Notes under the pieces: generated by a model
What the model saw: the letters and a program-made list of their open reading frames with translations, nothing else
Database searches by the model: none
What the model was told of the DNA's origin: nothing
Assembly (NCBI RefSeq): GCF_025997995.1
Contig: NZ_AP026683.1
Span: forward strand, 372,501-436,500
Direction of reading: 5' to 3'
Source: Sediminibacterium sp. TEGAF015
Lineage (GTDB): Bacteria; Bacteroidota; Bacteroidia; Chitinophagales; Chitinophagaceae
DNA: 64,000 bases
Position numbers and translations under genes: made by a program
Shown: positions 7,163-14,439 of the stretch, one piece after another
Numbering within the stretch: the first letter of the stretch is position 1
Layout of the letters: the number at the start of each line of letters is the position of its first letter

Positions 7163-8578
7163 ATGAAAATTGAACAAATTTATACGGGTTGTCTGGCGCA
7201 GGGCGCTTATTATATAGTCTCTGAAGGAGAGGCAGTCATTATTGATCCTTTAAGAGAAATACAGCCGTATCTGGATCGATTGGCAAAAGACAATGTTACC
7301 TTGAAGTATATTTTTGAAACCCATTTTCACGCAGATTTTGTAAGTGGTCATATTGATTTAAGTAAGGCTACAGGTGCTAAAATTGTATATGGTCCAACAG
7401 CAAAAGCAAGTTTCGATTGTATAGTAGCAGAAGACGGAGAAGCATTTTCAATAGGAAAAATTCGAATTAAAGTATTGCATACACCAGGCCATACATTAGA
7501 GAGCAGTACTTTTTTATTGATAGATGAAAATGATAAACCTTACTGTATTTTCAGTGGTGATACGCTTTTTTTGGGAGATGTGGGCAGACCCGATTTGGCG
7601 CAAAAAGCAGCTAACATGACGCAAGAAGAATTGGCAGGTTTACTTTATGATAGCTTGATGAATAAAATCATGCCTTTGCCCGATGACATTATAGTGTATC
7701 CCGCACATGGAGCAGGTAGCGCCTGTGGTAAAAATATGATGAAGGAAACAGTGGATACCTTAGGGAACCAGAAGAAAGTAAACTATGCACTAAACCAACC
7801 TGATAAAAACAGTTTTATTAAAGCAGTTACCGAAGGGCTTCAGCCACCTCCTGGTTATTTTGGAATGAATGTGGCAATGAACAAACAGGGGTATGACAGT
7901 TTTGAATCTGTTTTGCAAAAGGGGTCTACTCCCTTACGCGTAGAAGCTTTTGAAGCAGCTGCAGAATCCACTGGCGCATTAATTTTGGATACAAGGGATC
8001 CTGGTAACTTTTACAAAGGCTTTATCCCACAGTCTATCAATATTGGGTTAGGTGGGGATTTTGCCCCTTGGGTGGGAGCCATGATTGTGGATGTTAAGCA
8101 ACCCCTTATACTAGTATGCGAGGGCGATACTTTTAAGGATGCGATAACCCGATTAAGCAGGGTAGGATTTGATAATGTGATTGGTTATTTAGAAGGAGGG
8201 TTTGAAACCTGGCTAAATGCTGGCAAGTCTGTTGATACAGTTGAGAGGATTGATGCAGTAGCGTTTTCAAAGATGCTTGATGTAAATACAGATACCATTT
8301 TTGATATCAGAAGAGAAGGAGAATATGGAGCAGAGCATATTGAAAATGCATATAATAAATCCTTGCTATACATCAATGATTGGATAAAGGATATCAACCC
8401 AAGTGAACATTTTTTTGTGCATTGTGCAGGAGGCTACAGAAGTATGATTGCTGCCAGTATTTTGCAGGCAAGGGGATACAGAAACTTCACAGAAATAGAA
8501 GGCGGATATAAAGCTATTGCAGAAACAAATATTCCACGGACCAATTTTGTTTGTCCTTCTAAAACTTTAAAATTATAA
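7163..8578 (+). CDS. Persulfide dioxygenase-rhodanese fusion, second paralogue
   Basis: This 471-residue protein has the same three-domain plan as the protein at 5246. The dioxygenase domain keeps THFHAD (H54, H56, D58), HTPGH (H110), D133 and GRPD. The middle rhodanese domain here retains a cysteine (C319, in VCEGD) where the first paralogue has Ala-Asp, and the C-terminal rhodanese has HCAGGYR (C421). The ATG at 7163 is preferred over an upstream TTG at 7154. The OsmC gene follows after 3 bp, so the two are cotranscribed. Differences in the rhodanese loops suggest the two paralogues take different sulfur acceptors or donors, which is inference. Confidence 0.87.
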   Translation: MKIEQIYTGCLAQGAYYIVSEGEAVIIDPLREIQPYLDRLAKDNVTLKYIFETHFHADFVSGHIDLSKATGAKIVYGPTAKASFDCIVAEDGEAFSIGKIRIKVLHTPGHTLESSTFLLIDENDKPYCIFSGDTLFLGDVGRPDLAQKAANMTQEELAGLLYDSLMNKIMPLPDDIIVYPAHGAGSACGKNMMKETVDTLGNQKKVNYALNQPDKNSFIKAVTEGLQPPPGYFGMNVAMNKQGYDSFESVLQKGSTPLRVEAFEAAAESTGALILDTRDPGNFYKGFIPQSINIGLGGDFAPWVGAMIVDVKQPLILVCEGDTFKDAITRLSRVGFDNVIGYLEGGFETWLNAGKSVDTVERIDAVAFSKMLDVNTDTIFDIRREGEYGAEHIENAYNKSLLYINDWIKDINPSEHFFVHCAGGYRSMIAASILQARGYRNFTEIEGGYKAIAETNIPRTNFVCPSKTLKL

Positions 8579-8581
8579 TAT

Positions 8582-9025
8582 ATGAGTACCCCGTTTCATT
8601 ATGAAGTAGACTTGGTTTGGCAATCAGACAGAAAGGGGACTATCAGTTCTCCTGTTTTACATAATACGATTGAAGTGGCAACGCCCCCTGAATTTCCCAA
8701 GGGTATGTCGGGAATCTGGTCGCCTGAACATTTATTGGTTGCAGCAGTTAACTCCTGCTATATGACTACTTTTTTAGCCATAGCTGAAAATTCAAAATTG
8801 CCATTTGTTTCCTTGAACGTAAAGGCGGTAGGTTTATTAGAACAGCCAGAAGGTAAATACATGATTACGACTGTACTTTTAAAGCCCGAGTTAGTAATTT
8901 CTGATGAAACCATTGCTGAGCGTGCTATGCGCGTGTTGGAAAAAACAGAAAAAGCCTGCTTGATTTCAAATTCGATAAAAGCTTCCATAAAATTGGATGC
9001 AGTTGTAAAAATTGCGCATTCGTAA
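8582..9025 (+). CDS. OsmC family peroxiredoxin-like protein
   Basis: This 147-residue cytoplasmic protein has the OsmC/Ohr fold with its two redox cysteines in NSCYMTTFLA and KACLISNSI. OsmC proteins reduce organic hydroperoxides with a Cys pair, and some act on sulfane sulfur. The RKG-TISSP-L start and the WSPEHLLVAAV stretch are typical of the SACOL1771-like subgroup. The gene lies 3 bp after the second persulfide dioxygenase gene, so a link to persulfide or disulfide chemistry is likely. The stop codon overlaps the next operator at 9022. Confidence 0.85.
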   Translation: MSTPFHYEVDLVWQSDRKGTISSPVLHNTIEVATPPEFPKGMSGIWSPEHLLVAAVNSCYMTTFLAIAENSKLPFVSLNVKAVGLLEQPEGKYMITTVLLKPELVISDETIAERAMRVLEKTEKACLISNSIKASIKLDAVVKIAHS

Positions 9026-9065
9026 CTTTTGTTACCATTCTAGCTATTCTTTCGGACTAACTTGC
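9022..9065 (+). promoter_or_regulatory. Predicted Crp/Fnr-type operator and promoter of the MFS gene
   Basis: GTAACTTTTGTTAC (9022-9035) is a perfect GTAAC-N4-GTTAC palindrome that begins inside the osmC stop region. TAACTTGC (9058-9065) is a TAnnTTTG-like element centred 33 bp downstream. The ATG follows 45 bp after the operator. Confidence 0.7.
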
Positions 9066-9080
9066 TGTAAATTATTTTAC

Positions 9081-10313
9081 ATGCAAGGCTTACAAAAAAA
9101 TAAGGCTCAATTTTTGTTGCTTGTCATTGTCAATGCTTTTGTAGGTGCAATGGTAGGTATGGAGCGATCTATTCTGCCAGAATTTGGAAAGACTGTATTT
9201 TACTTGTCTACGGCATCAGCCGTTACCAGCTTCATTGTGGCATTTGGTATCAGCAAATCTATCAGCAATTATTGGGTAGGGATTTTATCCGCCAGATTTT
9301 CCAGAAAACAAATTTTAGTTGGAGGTTGGTTGTTGGCCGCTCCTGTCCCTTTTATATTGATGTATGCGAATCACTGGAATTGGATTATTGTTGCTAATGT
9401 TTTGTTAGGCCTAAGTCAGGGGCTTACCTGGAGTACCACTGTTCTTATGAAAATTGATCTGGTTGGGAATAAAAACCGTGGATTGGCTATGGGCATTAAT
9501 GAATTTGCTGGCTATTTGTCTGTTGGATTAGCTGCTTATATGTCTTCTGAAATAGCTGCTCAGTATGGGTATGTTTTATATCCTTTTATTCCTGGTTTGT
9601 TGTTTGTTCTTGCTGGGTTAGTACTTTCGTTATTTTATGTAAAAGATACAGGCGTATTTGTGCAAGCTGAGTCAAAGCAGAGTAGCATTCCACTAATAAA
9701 AAATATATGGAGCCAAACTACCTGGAAGCATAGGAATTTAGGTAGTGTAACCCTGAATGGACTGGTCAATAATTTGAATGATGGGGTTATGTGGGGACTT
9801 CTGCCTTTGTTGCTGATACAGCGTCATTACAGCGTTGCACAAATTGGAATGGTTGCCGGAATTTATCCTGCAATATGGGGGATTTCACAGTTGTTTACAG
9901 GTAAAATGGGGGATTGGTTTTGCAAAAAGCAACTCATTACCCTTGGTATGCTGATGCAGGCATTGGCAATTGTTTCCCTGATAATTTTCTCTTCATTTTC
10001 AGGGGGGATTGTAGCTGCCGTATTACTTGGCTTGGGAACAGGTTTGGTATACCCTAATTTTTTAACGGTGGTTGCTGAAAATGCACATCCAACCCAGAGA
10101 GCGGAAGTGATGGGAGTCTTCAGGTTTTGGAGAGACATGGGATATGTAGTAGGTGCCCTTTTAAGTGGAATCCTAGCCGATTGGCTGGGACTGGAATCAG
10201 CCTTATATGTGATTGCATTTATCACAGCTGCTGCGGGCCTGATTGCCAATGCTAGAATGTGTTGTACCTTAAAGGTGTTCTGGCGTTCGCAGGAATGTAC
10301 CGCTGCTGTGTAA
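9081..10313 (+). CDS. Major facilitator superfamily transporter
   Basis: This 410-residue protein has about twelve hydrophobic segments and MFS signatures: an ARFSRKQIL loop between the second and third helices and GKMGDWFCKKQL at the equivalent place in the second half. I start it at ATG 9081, because the longer frame covers the operator. The substrate is unknown. It has its own perfect copy of the island operator, so it is probably induced with the sulfur genes and may move a sulfur compound. The C-terminal tail holds three cysteines (MCCTL and ECTAAV). Confidence 0.8.
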   Translation: MQGLQKNKAQFLLLVIVNAFVGAMVGMERSILPEFGKTVFYLSTASAVTSFIVAFGISKSISNYWVGILSARFSRKQILVGGWLLAAPVPFILMYANHWNWIIVANVLLGLSQGLTWSTTVLMKIDLVGNKNRGLAMGINEFAGYLSVGLAAYMSSEIAAQYGYVLYPFIPGLLFVLAGLVLSLFYVKDTGVFVQAESKQSSIPLIKNIWSQTTWKHRNLGSVTLNGLVNNLNDGVMWGLLPLLLIQRHYSVAQIGMVAGIYPAIWGISQLFTGKMGDWFCKKQLITLGMLMQALAIVSLIIFSSFSGGIVAAVLLGLGTGLVYPNFLTVVAENAHPTQRAEVMGVFRFWRDMGYVVGALLSGILADWLGLESALYVIAFITAAAGLIANARMCCTLKVFWRSQECTAAV

Positions 10314-10354
10314 CCTTTGTTACCGAGTACAGGGGCAGTTCTTTTTTACATTTG
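10310..10354 (+). promoter_or_regulatory. Predicted Crp/Fnr-type operator and promoter of the main sulfur operon
   Basis: GTAACCTTTGTTAC (10310-10323) has two perfect half-sites. TACATTTG (10347-10354) is an exact TAnnTTTG element whose centre is 34 bp downstream, the clearest case of class II spacing in the window. The first ATG is 53 bp after the operator. Confidence 0.75.
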
Positions 10355-10376
10355 TATTCAATAAAATAAAAGGTTT

Positions 10377-10616
10377 ATGAAGGAAGTGATCATGAGCAAT
10401 TGGAATTGGATTCGGGTGATTCGTTTGCTAGCAGGAATTGCTATCATCATTCAAGCAATAATTAATAAAGACACTGTTTTTGGTGTAGCAGGTGTTTTAT
10501 TCGCTAGCATGGCCTTATTTAATACTGGTTGTTGTGGCGTTGGCGGATGTAATACGCCTATTCAAAAATCTACTAAAAATATTGATGAAATAACGTATGA
10601 AGAAGTGGTTAAATAA
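10377..10616 (+). CDS. Small Cys-rich membrane protein (DUF2892/YgaP-like)
   Basis: This protein has 79 residues from the ATG at 10377, or 74 from the ATG at 10392, which has an AAGGAAG stretch in front. It has two hydrophobic segments (IRLLAGIAIIIQAII and VFGVAGVLFASMALFN) and ends the second with TGCCGVGGCNTP, three cysteines at the membrane edge. It resembles the DUF2892 membrane part of rhodanese YgaP, so it may pair with the separate rhodanese at 11124. It opens the sulfur operon, and its end overlaps the next gene by 20 bp. Confidence 0.65.
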   Translation: MKEVIMSNWNWIRVIRLLAGIAIIIQAIINKDTVFGVAGVLFASMALFNTGCCGVGGCNTPIQKSTKNIDEITYEEVVK

Positions 10617-10812
10617 TAATAAGCTTTACTTAATTGGCAGCTTTGTGGGTGCCATTGCTGGTTATATATACTGGCAGCAAGTAGGATGTGTAACAGGTAC
10701 ATGTACCATTACTTCTAAGCCATTGAATAGTACTTTGTATGGCTCTTTGATGGGTGCATTGCTATTTGGAATGTTAAAGAAAGAAGACAAGACAGAATCC
10801 AATCAAGCTTAA
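10597..10812 (+). CDS. Small membrane protein, DUF6132-like
   Basis: This 71-residue protein has two hydrophobic segments, LYLIGSFVGAIAGYIYW and LYGSLMGALLFGML, joined by a loop with GCVTGTCTITSKPLNS. This C-x4-C arrangement and the S-NSTLYG stretch match the DUF6132 family known mainly from Bacteroidota, whose function is unknown. It overlaps the preceding gene by 20 bp, which points to coupled translation, and lies 11 bp before thioredoxin. The two loop cysteines could receive sulfane sulfur or exchange disulfides with thioredoxin, but this is inference. Confidence 0.65.
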   Translation: MKKWLNNNKLYLIGSFVGAIAGYIYWQQVGCVTGTCTITSKPLNSTLYGSLMGALLFGMLKKEDKTESNQA

Positions 10813-10823
10813 AAATAAATGAT

Positions 10824-11117
10824 ATGACTTTTAATGAAATGATACAATCGGATAAGCCTGTTCTGGTAGACTTTTTTGCAGAATGGTGTGGCCCCTGTAA
10901 AATGATGTCACCAATTTTAAAAGAGGTGAAAGACAGTTTAGGAGATGCCGTAACCATTATTAAAGTGGATGTAGATAAAAATCCTCAGGCGGCTGCAGCT
11001 TATCAGGTTCAAGGTGTACCAACACTGATTGTTTTTAAAAACGGGAAACCTTTATGGAGACAAAGTGGTGTAGTCCCCAAAAATGGATTAATCAATATTC
11101 TTCAACAATTTAAATAA
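10824..11117 (+). CDS. Thioredoxin
   Basis: This 97-residue cytoplasmic thioredoxin has the active site WCGPC in FFAEWCGPCKMM, the cis-proline loop GVPTLIVF and the usual length. It reduces disulfides and can take persulfide sulfur from rhodanese. It lies 6 bp before the single-domain rhodanese gene in the sulfur operon, so it probably serves local sulfur transfer and is not necessarily the general cellular thioredoxin. Confidence 0.93.
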   Translation: MTFNEMIQSDKPVLVDFFAEWCGPCKMMSPILKEVKDSLGDAVTIIKVDVDKNPQAAAAYQVQGVPTLIVFKNGKPLWRQSGVVPKNGLINILQQFK

Positions 11118-11123
11118 ACAATT

Positions 11124-11438
11124 ATGGGCATTTTTGATATGCTTTTTGGCGGTAATACTAATACTGCAGATTTAAAAGCACTAATAAACGAAGGGGCATT
11201 TTTAGTAGATGTTAGAACACCTGGTGAATTTGCTGATGGACATGTGAAAGGTTCTGTAAATATTCCATTGGATAACATCACTAAGGAAATAGCCAAATTC
11301 AAAGACAAGAAGAATATTATTGTTTTTTGCAGAAGCGGTAATAGAAGTGGAATGGCTAAATCGCTTTTGGAGCAGCAAGGAATAAGCAATGTTGTGAATG
11401 GCGGTACCTGGCAGCATGTTGCACAATTTGTTCAATAA
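11124..11438 (+). CDS. Single-domain rhodanese
   Basis: This 104-residue protein is one complete rhodanese domain. The active loop is CRSGNRSG, with the catalytic cysteine that carries a persulfide; VDVRTPGEFADGHVKGSVNIPL is the upstream family motif. It moves sulfane sulfur from thiosulfate or polysulfide to thiols. The gene sits between thioredoxin (6-bp gap) and the UspA gene (15-bp gap) in the operon. No signal peptide is visible, so it acts in the cytoplasm. Confidence 0.92.
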   Translation: MGIFDMLFGGNTNTADLKALINEGAFLVDVRTPGEFADGHVKGSVNIPLDNITKEIAKFKDKKNIIVFCRSGNRSGMAKSLLEQQGISNVVNGGTWQHVAQFVQ

Positions 11439-11453
11439 GTATAAACATATAAA

Positions 11454-12287
11454 ATGGAAACTTTAAAAATTTTAATACCAACTGATTTTTCAGTCCAGGT
11501 AGAATACGCATATATAATGGTGCAAAAGCTTGCTGCGAAAATTAATGTTGATGTACATTTTTTACATGTTTTGTCTGTGCCTGATACTGTTTCGATGGAT
11601 GCAGAAGGTAGAATTTCTACCTGTGGTGAAATTGATGTAAAGTATATTGAACAACAGGTATCAATTGCCAACCGAAATTTGTTGTCATTGAAAAGCCATT
11701 ACGGTGAAGCTATACAAACACACTTGCAGCTTGGGAAGGTTACTGACACCATCATACAATTTGCTACTGAACAGCATTTTGATCTAATAGTCATGGGGAC
11801 AAAAGGAGCCTGGGGGATTAAAGAAAAAGTTTCCGGTACTGAAACCCAGATGATTGCCAGGAAATCTCAAGTTCCTTTATTATCCTTGATGTGTGATCGG
11901 TCCGATTTGGCGATAAACCATTTATTATTGGTGCATGATTTTTCTAGCCCTAAAGCGGAGAATTTAACACTTATGCATAAAATATTAAATGCTTTTAATC
12001 CAACATTACATTTGCTTCAAATTGTATCTGGAGAAAAAAGTACAAATACGGATAGCATTGAGGCCAATATGAAACAATTTGCGTCGTTCAATTGCATAGA
12101 CAAATTTGAATGTCATGTTATCAGCGACACTGATGTTGAAAATGGGGTTATTCATTTTAATCAAATGCACAACATGGATATGATTTGCATTGGAACACAT
12201 GGTAAAGGAGGTATACTTCATCAGAGTGCAATGGAAAAAATGGTGAATCATTTATTCAAACCCATTATCTCATTTCAACTTAAATAA
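11454..12287 (+). CDS. Universal stress protein, two-domain
   Basis: This 277-residue protein has two tandem UspA domains. The first keeps the ATP-binding G-2x-G-9x-G(S/T) type motif in VMGTKGAWGIKEK, and the second has CIGTHGKGGILHQ. In Bacteroidota such proteins often stand next to respiratory or redox genes. It is in the same operon as the sulfur genes, 17 bp before the first YeeE/YedE gene. Its target is unknown; a signal role under anoxic or sulfur stress is possible. Confidence 0.8.
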   Translation: METLKILIPTDFSVQVEYAYIMVQKLAAKINVDVHFLHVLSVPDTVSMDAEGRISTCGEIDVKYIEQQVSIANRNLLSLKSHYGEAIQTHLQLGKVTDTIIQFATEQHFDLIVMGTKGAWGIKEKVSGTETQMIARKSQVPLLSLMCDRSDLAINHLLLVHDFSSPKAENLTLMHKILNAFNPTLHLLQIVSGEKSTNTDSIEANMKQFASFNCIDKFECHVISDTDVENGVIHFNQMHNMDMICIGTHGKGGILHQSAMEKMVNHLFKPIISFQLK

Positions 12288-12304
12288 GTAAAAGTAAACT
12301 AGTA

Positions 12305-12862
12305 ATGAAAGAAATAATAACGCAAACATGGTCATGGTGGTTTTCCGGAGCAATGATTGCTTCCATCATGTTTTTCCTTTTGTATTTTGGTCAATCCTTT
12401 GGCTTTTCTTCTAATTTAAGAACCATTTGTGCTGCGGCAGGTCTTGGGAAGAAAACCAAGTTTTTCGATTTTAACTGGAAAGCACAGTTATGGAATATTG
12501 TTTTTCTGTTGGGTTCCATAATTGGCGGATATATCGCATCCAATTTTTTATCTGCCGGTGGTCCTGTTGAGATTTCTGCATCCACTATAGAGGATCTTGG
12601 TAAAATGGGTATTGCCGCACCAACTTCCTTACAGCCCAATGAATTATTTAGCTGGGATGCGGTATTTAGCCTCAAAGGGTTTTTAATTCTTGCTTTTGGC
12701 GGATTGATGGTGGGGTTCGGTTCCAGATATGCTGGCGGCTGTACCTCAGGACATGCAATCAGCGGTCTTAGCAACCTGCAGTTACCCTCTTTAATTGCCG
12801 TTATCGGTTTTTTTATTGGAGGACTTTTAATGACCCATTTAATTCTGCCGCTTATTTTATAA
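12305..12862 (+). CDS. YeeE/YedE family sulfur transporter, large subunit
   Basis: This 185-residue inner-membrane protein has about four to five hydrophobic segments and the family loop RYAGGCTSGHAISG, with its cysteine near residue 145. In thiosulfate importer TsuA (YeeE), pore-lining cysteines bind thiosulfate by hydrogen bonds. Here the family is split: this half carries the GGCTSGH loop and the following gene carries the SGACPGP loop. The two-gene arrangement is common in Bacteroidota and Proteobacteria. Import of thiosulfate fits the neighbours. Confidence 0.85.
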   Translation: MKEIITQTWSWWFSGAMIASIMFFLLYFGQSFGFSSNLRTICAAAGLGKKTKFFDFNWKAQLWNIVFLLGSIIGGYIASNFLSAGGPVEISASTIEDLGKMGIAAPTSLQPNELFSWDAVFSLKGFLILAFGGLMVGFGSRYAGGCTSGHAISGLSNLQLPSLIAVIGFFIGGLLMTHLILPLIL

Positions 12863-12901
12863 AAGGGTACTGGAATAACGAATTGAAATAATTTATTTAT
12901 T

Positions 12902-13315
12902 ATGAAGTTTTTAAAATTTTTATTACTGGGAATTGTATTTGGAATTGTGATGGCCAAATCAGAAGCCATTTCTTGGTTCAGAATTCAGGAAATGTTTCGC
13001 TTTCAGGCATTCCATATGTATGGGATTATTGGAACAGCAGTTACACTTGGTGTGCTTGGTGTTGCATTGATCAAAAAATTTAAAATCAGGGATTTTCATG
13101 GAAACCCGATTTTGTTTTTCCCAAAGGATAAGTCAGTTGCCAGGTACTTGATTGGTGGTACGATATTCGGATTGGGCTGGGCTCTAAGTGGTGCATGCCC
13201 TGGTCCAATGGTTGTGAATATTGGATATGGATTCTTATCAATGATTGTTGTTTTCTTTTTTGCCATTGTAGGTACATATTTATATGGTGTTATTATGAAG
13301 AAACTGCCTCATTAA
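12902..13315 (+). CDS. YeeE/YedE family sulfur transporter, small subunit (DUF6691-like)
   Basis: This 137-residue inner-membrane protein has four hydrophobic segments and the loop LSGACPGPMVVNIGYG, with its cysteine at about residue 99. It corresponds to the second half of full-length YeeE/YedE and is usually annotated DUF6691. It lies 39 bp after the larger half and would complete the pore. The next gene is the TsdA-like cytochrome, 35 bp away. Confidence 0.85.
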   Translation: MKFLKFLLLGIVFGIVMAKSEAISWFRIQEMFRFQAFHMYGIIGTAVTLGVLGVALIKKFKIRDFHGNPILFFPKDKSVARYLIGGTIFGLGWALSGACPGPMVVNIGYGFLSMIVVFFFAIVGTYLYGVIMKKLPH

Positions 13316-13350
13316 TTTAAGGGTCTTACTCAATTTAAAGTCTTTCATTT

Positions 13351-14424
13351 ATGGAAAACAATCCTCAAAGCAGTAAAGAGCAGGGGTTAATCAAAATGAT
13401 TCAGCGTATGTTGAATCTGATTATTGTATTGGTGTTATTCATTGTACTATTACCTCTTGTATTTTACAATGCTGACAATATCAAAGACTGGTTCAGTTCG
13501 GATAATGCCAAAGCCGTAACACCTGCTGTTCCACAATCTGATAAGTTAGAAGCAAAAAAAATAGCATCAGTTGAAACTTACTGGCAACCTGTGGCAATGG
13601 ATCTTGTAGCTGATGCAGCAGAAAAAGAACTAGTTTACTATGGTAGAGATTTGATTGCACATACAGCCAAATATCTTGGGCCAAATGGTTCTGTCACTCA
13701 GATTTCAAATGGCCAGAATTGCCAGAATTGTCATCTGCAGGCTGGAACAATGGCTTTTGGAAATAACTATGGATCAGTGGCTTCTACTTATCCAAAATTT
13801 AGGGCTAGAAGTGGTACAACAGAAAACATTTACAAACGTGTAAATGATTGTTTTGAAAGAAGTTTGAATGGAAAGGCATTGGACACTGCAAGCAAAGAAA
13901 TGCAAGCCATTGTAGCTTATATCAATCATATAGGCTCTAACGTTAAAAAAGGAGAAAAAGCCGCTGGATCTGGGTTAAAAGAACTAGCTTTTTTGGATAG
14001 AGCTGCCGATCCTTTGAAAGGTAAAGTCATCTATGCAACCAAATGCCAGAGTTGTCATCAAGCGAATGGAGAGGGTGTGCTTAATCCAGATAAAGTTGAA
14101 TATAGTTTTCCACCTTTGTGGGGTAAGCATAGCTTTAATGATGGCGCAGGGTTGTATCGGATCACCAATTTTGCAAAATATGTTAAATACAATATGCCTT
14201 TGGGCGTAACGCATGAAAATCCTCAGCTAGCTGATGAAGAAGCTTGGGATGTTTCTGCATATGTATTGTCTCAATCAAGACCTCATATTGCAGTTCCTAA
14301 AGATTGGCCTGATATAAAGAAGAAACCGATTGATCATCCATTTGGTCCTTACGCGGATGCTTTTACTGAAAAGCAACATAAGTTCGGTCCTTTTAAGCCC
14401 ATTGCAGATAAAGCAAAAAAATAA
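13351..14424 (+). CDS. Dihaem cytochrome c, TsdA-like (thiosulfate dehydrogenase candidate)
   Basis: This 357-residue protein has one N-terminal membrane helix (about residues 21-39), so it is anchored facing the periplasm. Haem 1 binds at CQNCH (C124, C127, H128) and haem 2 at CQSCH (C232, C235, H236). NDCFERSLNGK (C167) matches the region that supplies the rare cysteine axial ligand to haem 1 in thiosulfate dehydrogenase TsdA, and YNMPLG (M282) suits a methionine ligand for haem 2. The YPKFRAR stretch also fits TsdA. TsdA joins two thiosulfates to tetrathionate, and some forms run the reverse reaction. SoxA is a related alternative. The SoxB-like gene follows after 15 bp. Confidence 0.75.
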   Translation: MENNPQSSKEQGLIKMIQRMLNLIIVLVLFIVLLPLVFYNADNIKDWFSSDNAKAVTPAVPQSDKLEAKKIASVETYWQPVAMDLVADAAEKELVYYGRDLIAHTAKYLGPNGSVTQISNGQNCQNCHLQAGTMAFGNNYGSVASTYPKFRARSGTTENIYKRVNDCFERSLNGKALDTASKEMQAIVAYINHIGSNVKKGEKAAGSGLKELAFLDRAADPLKGKVIYATKCQSCHQANGEGVLNPDKVEYSFPPLWGKHSFNDGAGLYRITNFAKYVKYNMPLGVTHENPQLADEEAWDVSAYVLSQSRPHIAVPKDWPDIKKKPIDHPFGPYADAFTEKQHKFGPFKPIADKAKK

Positions 14425-14439
14425 CCCCAAACTTACCCC

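Noticed and set aside
13351..14424. Cytochrome as SoxA with a missing SoxX
   Set aside because: The order of the motifs, the C167 placement and the second CQSCH with a Met ligand fit TsdA better. SoxA remains a lower-ranked alternative.
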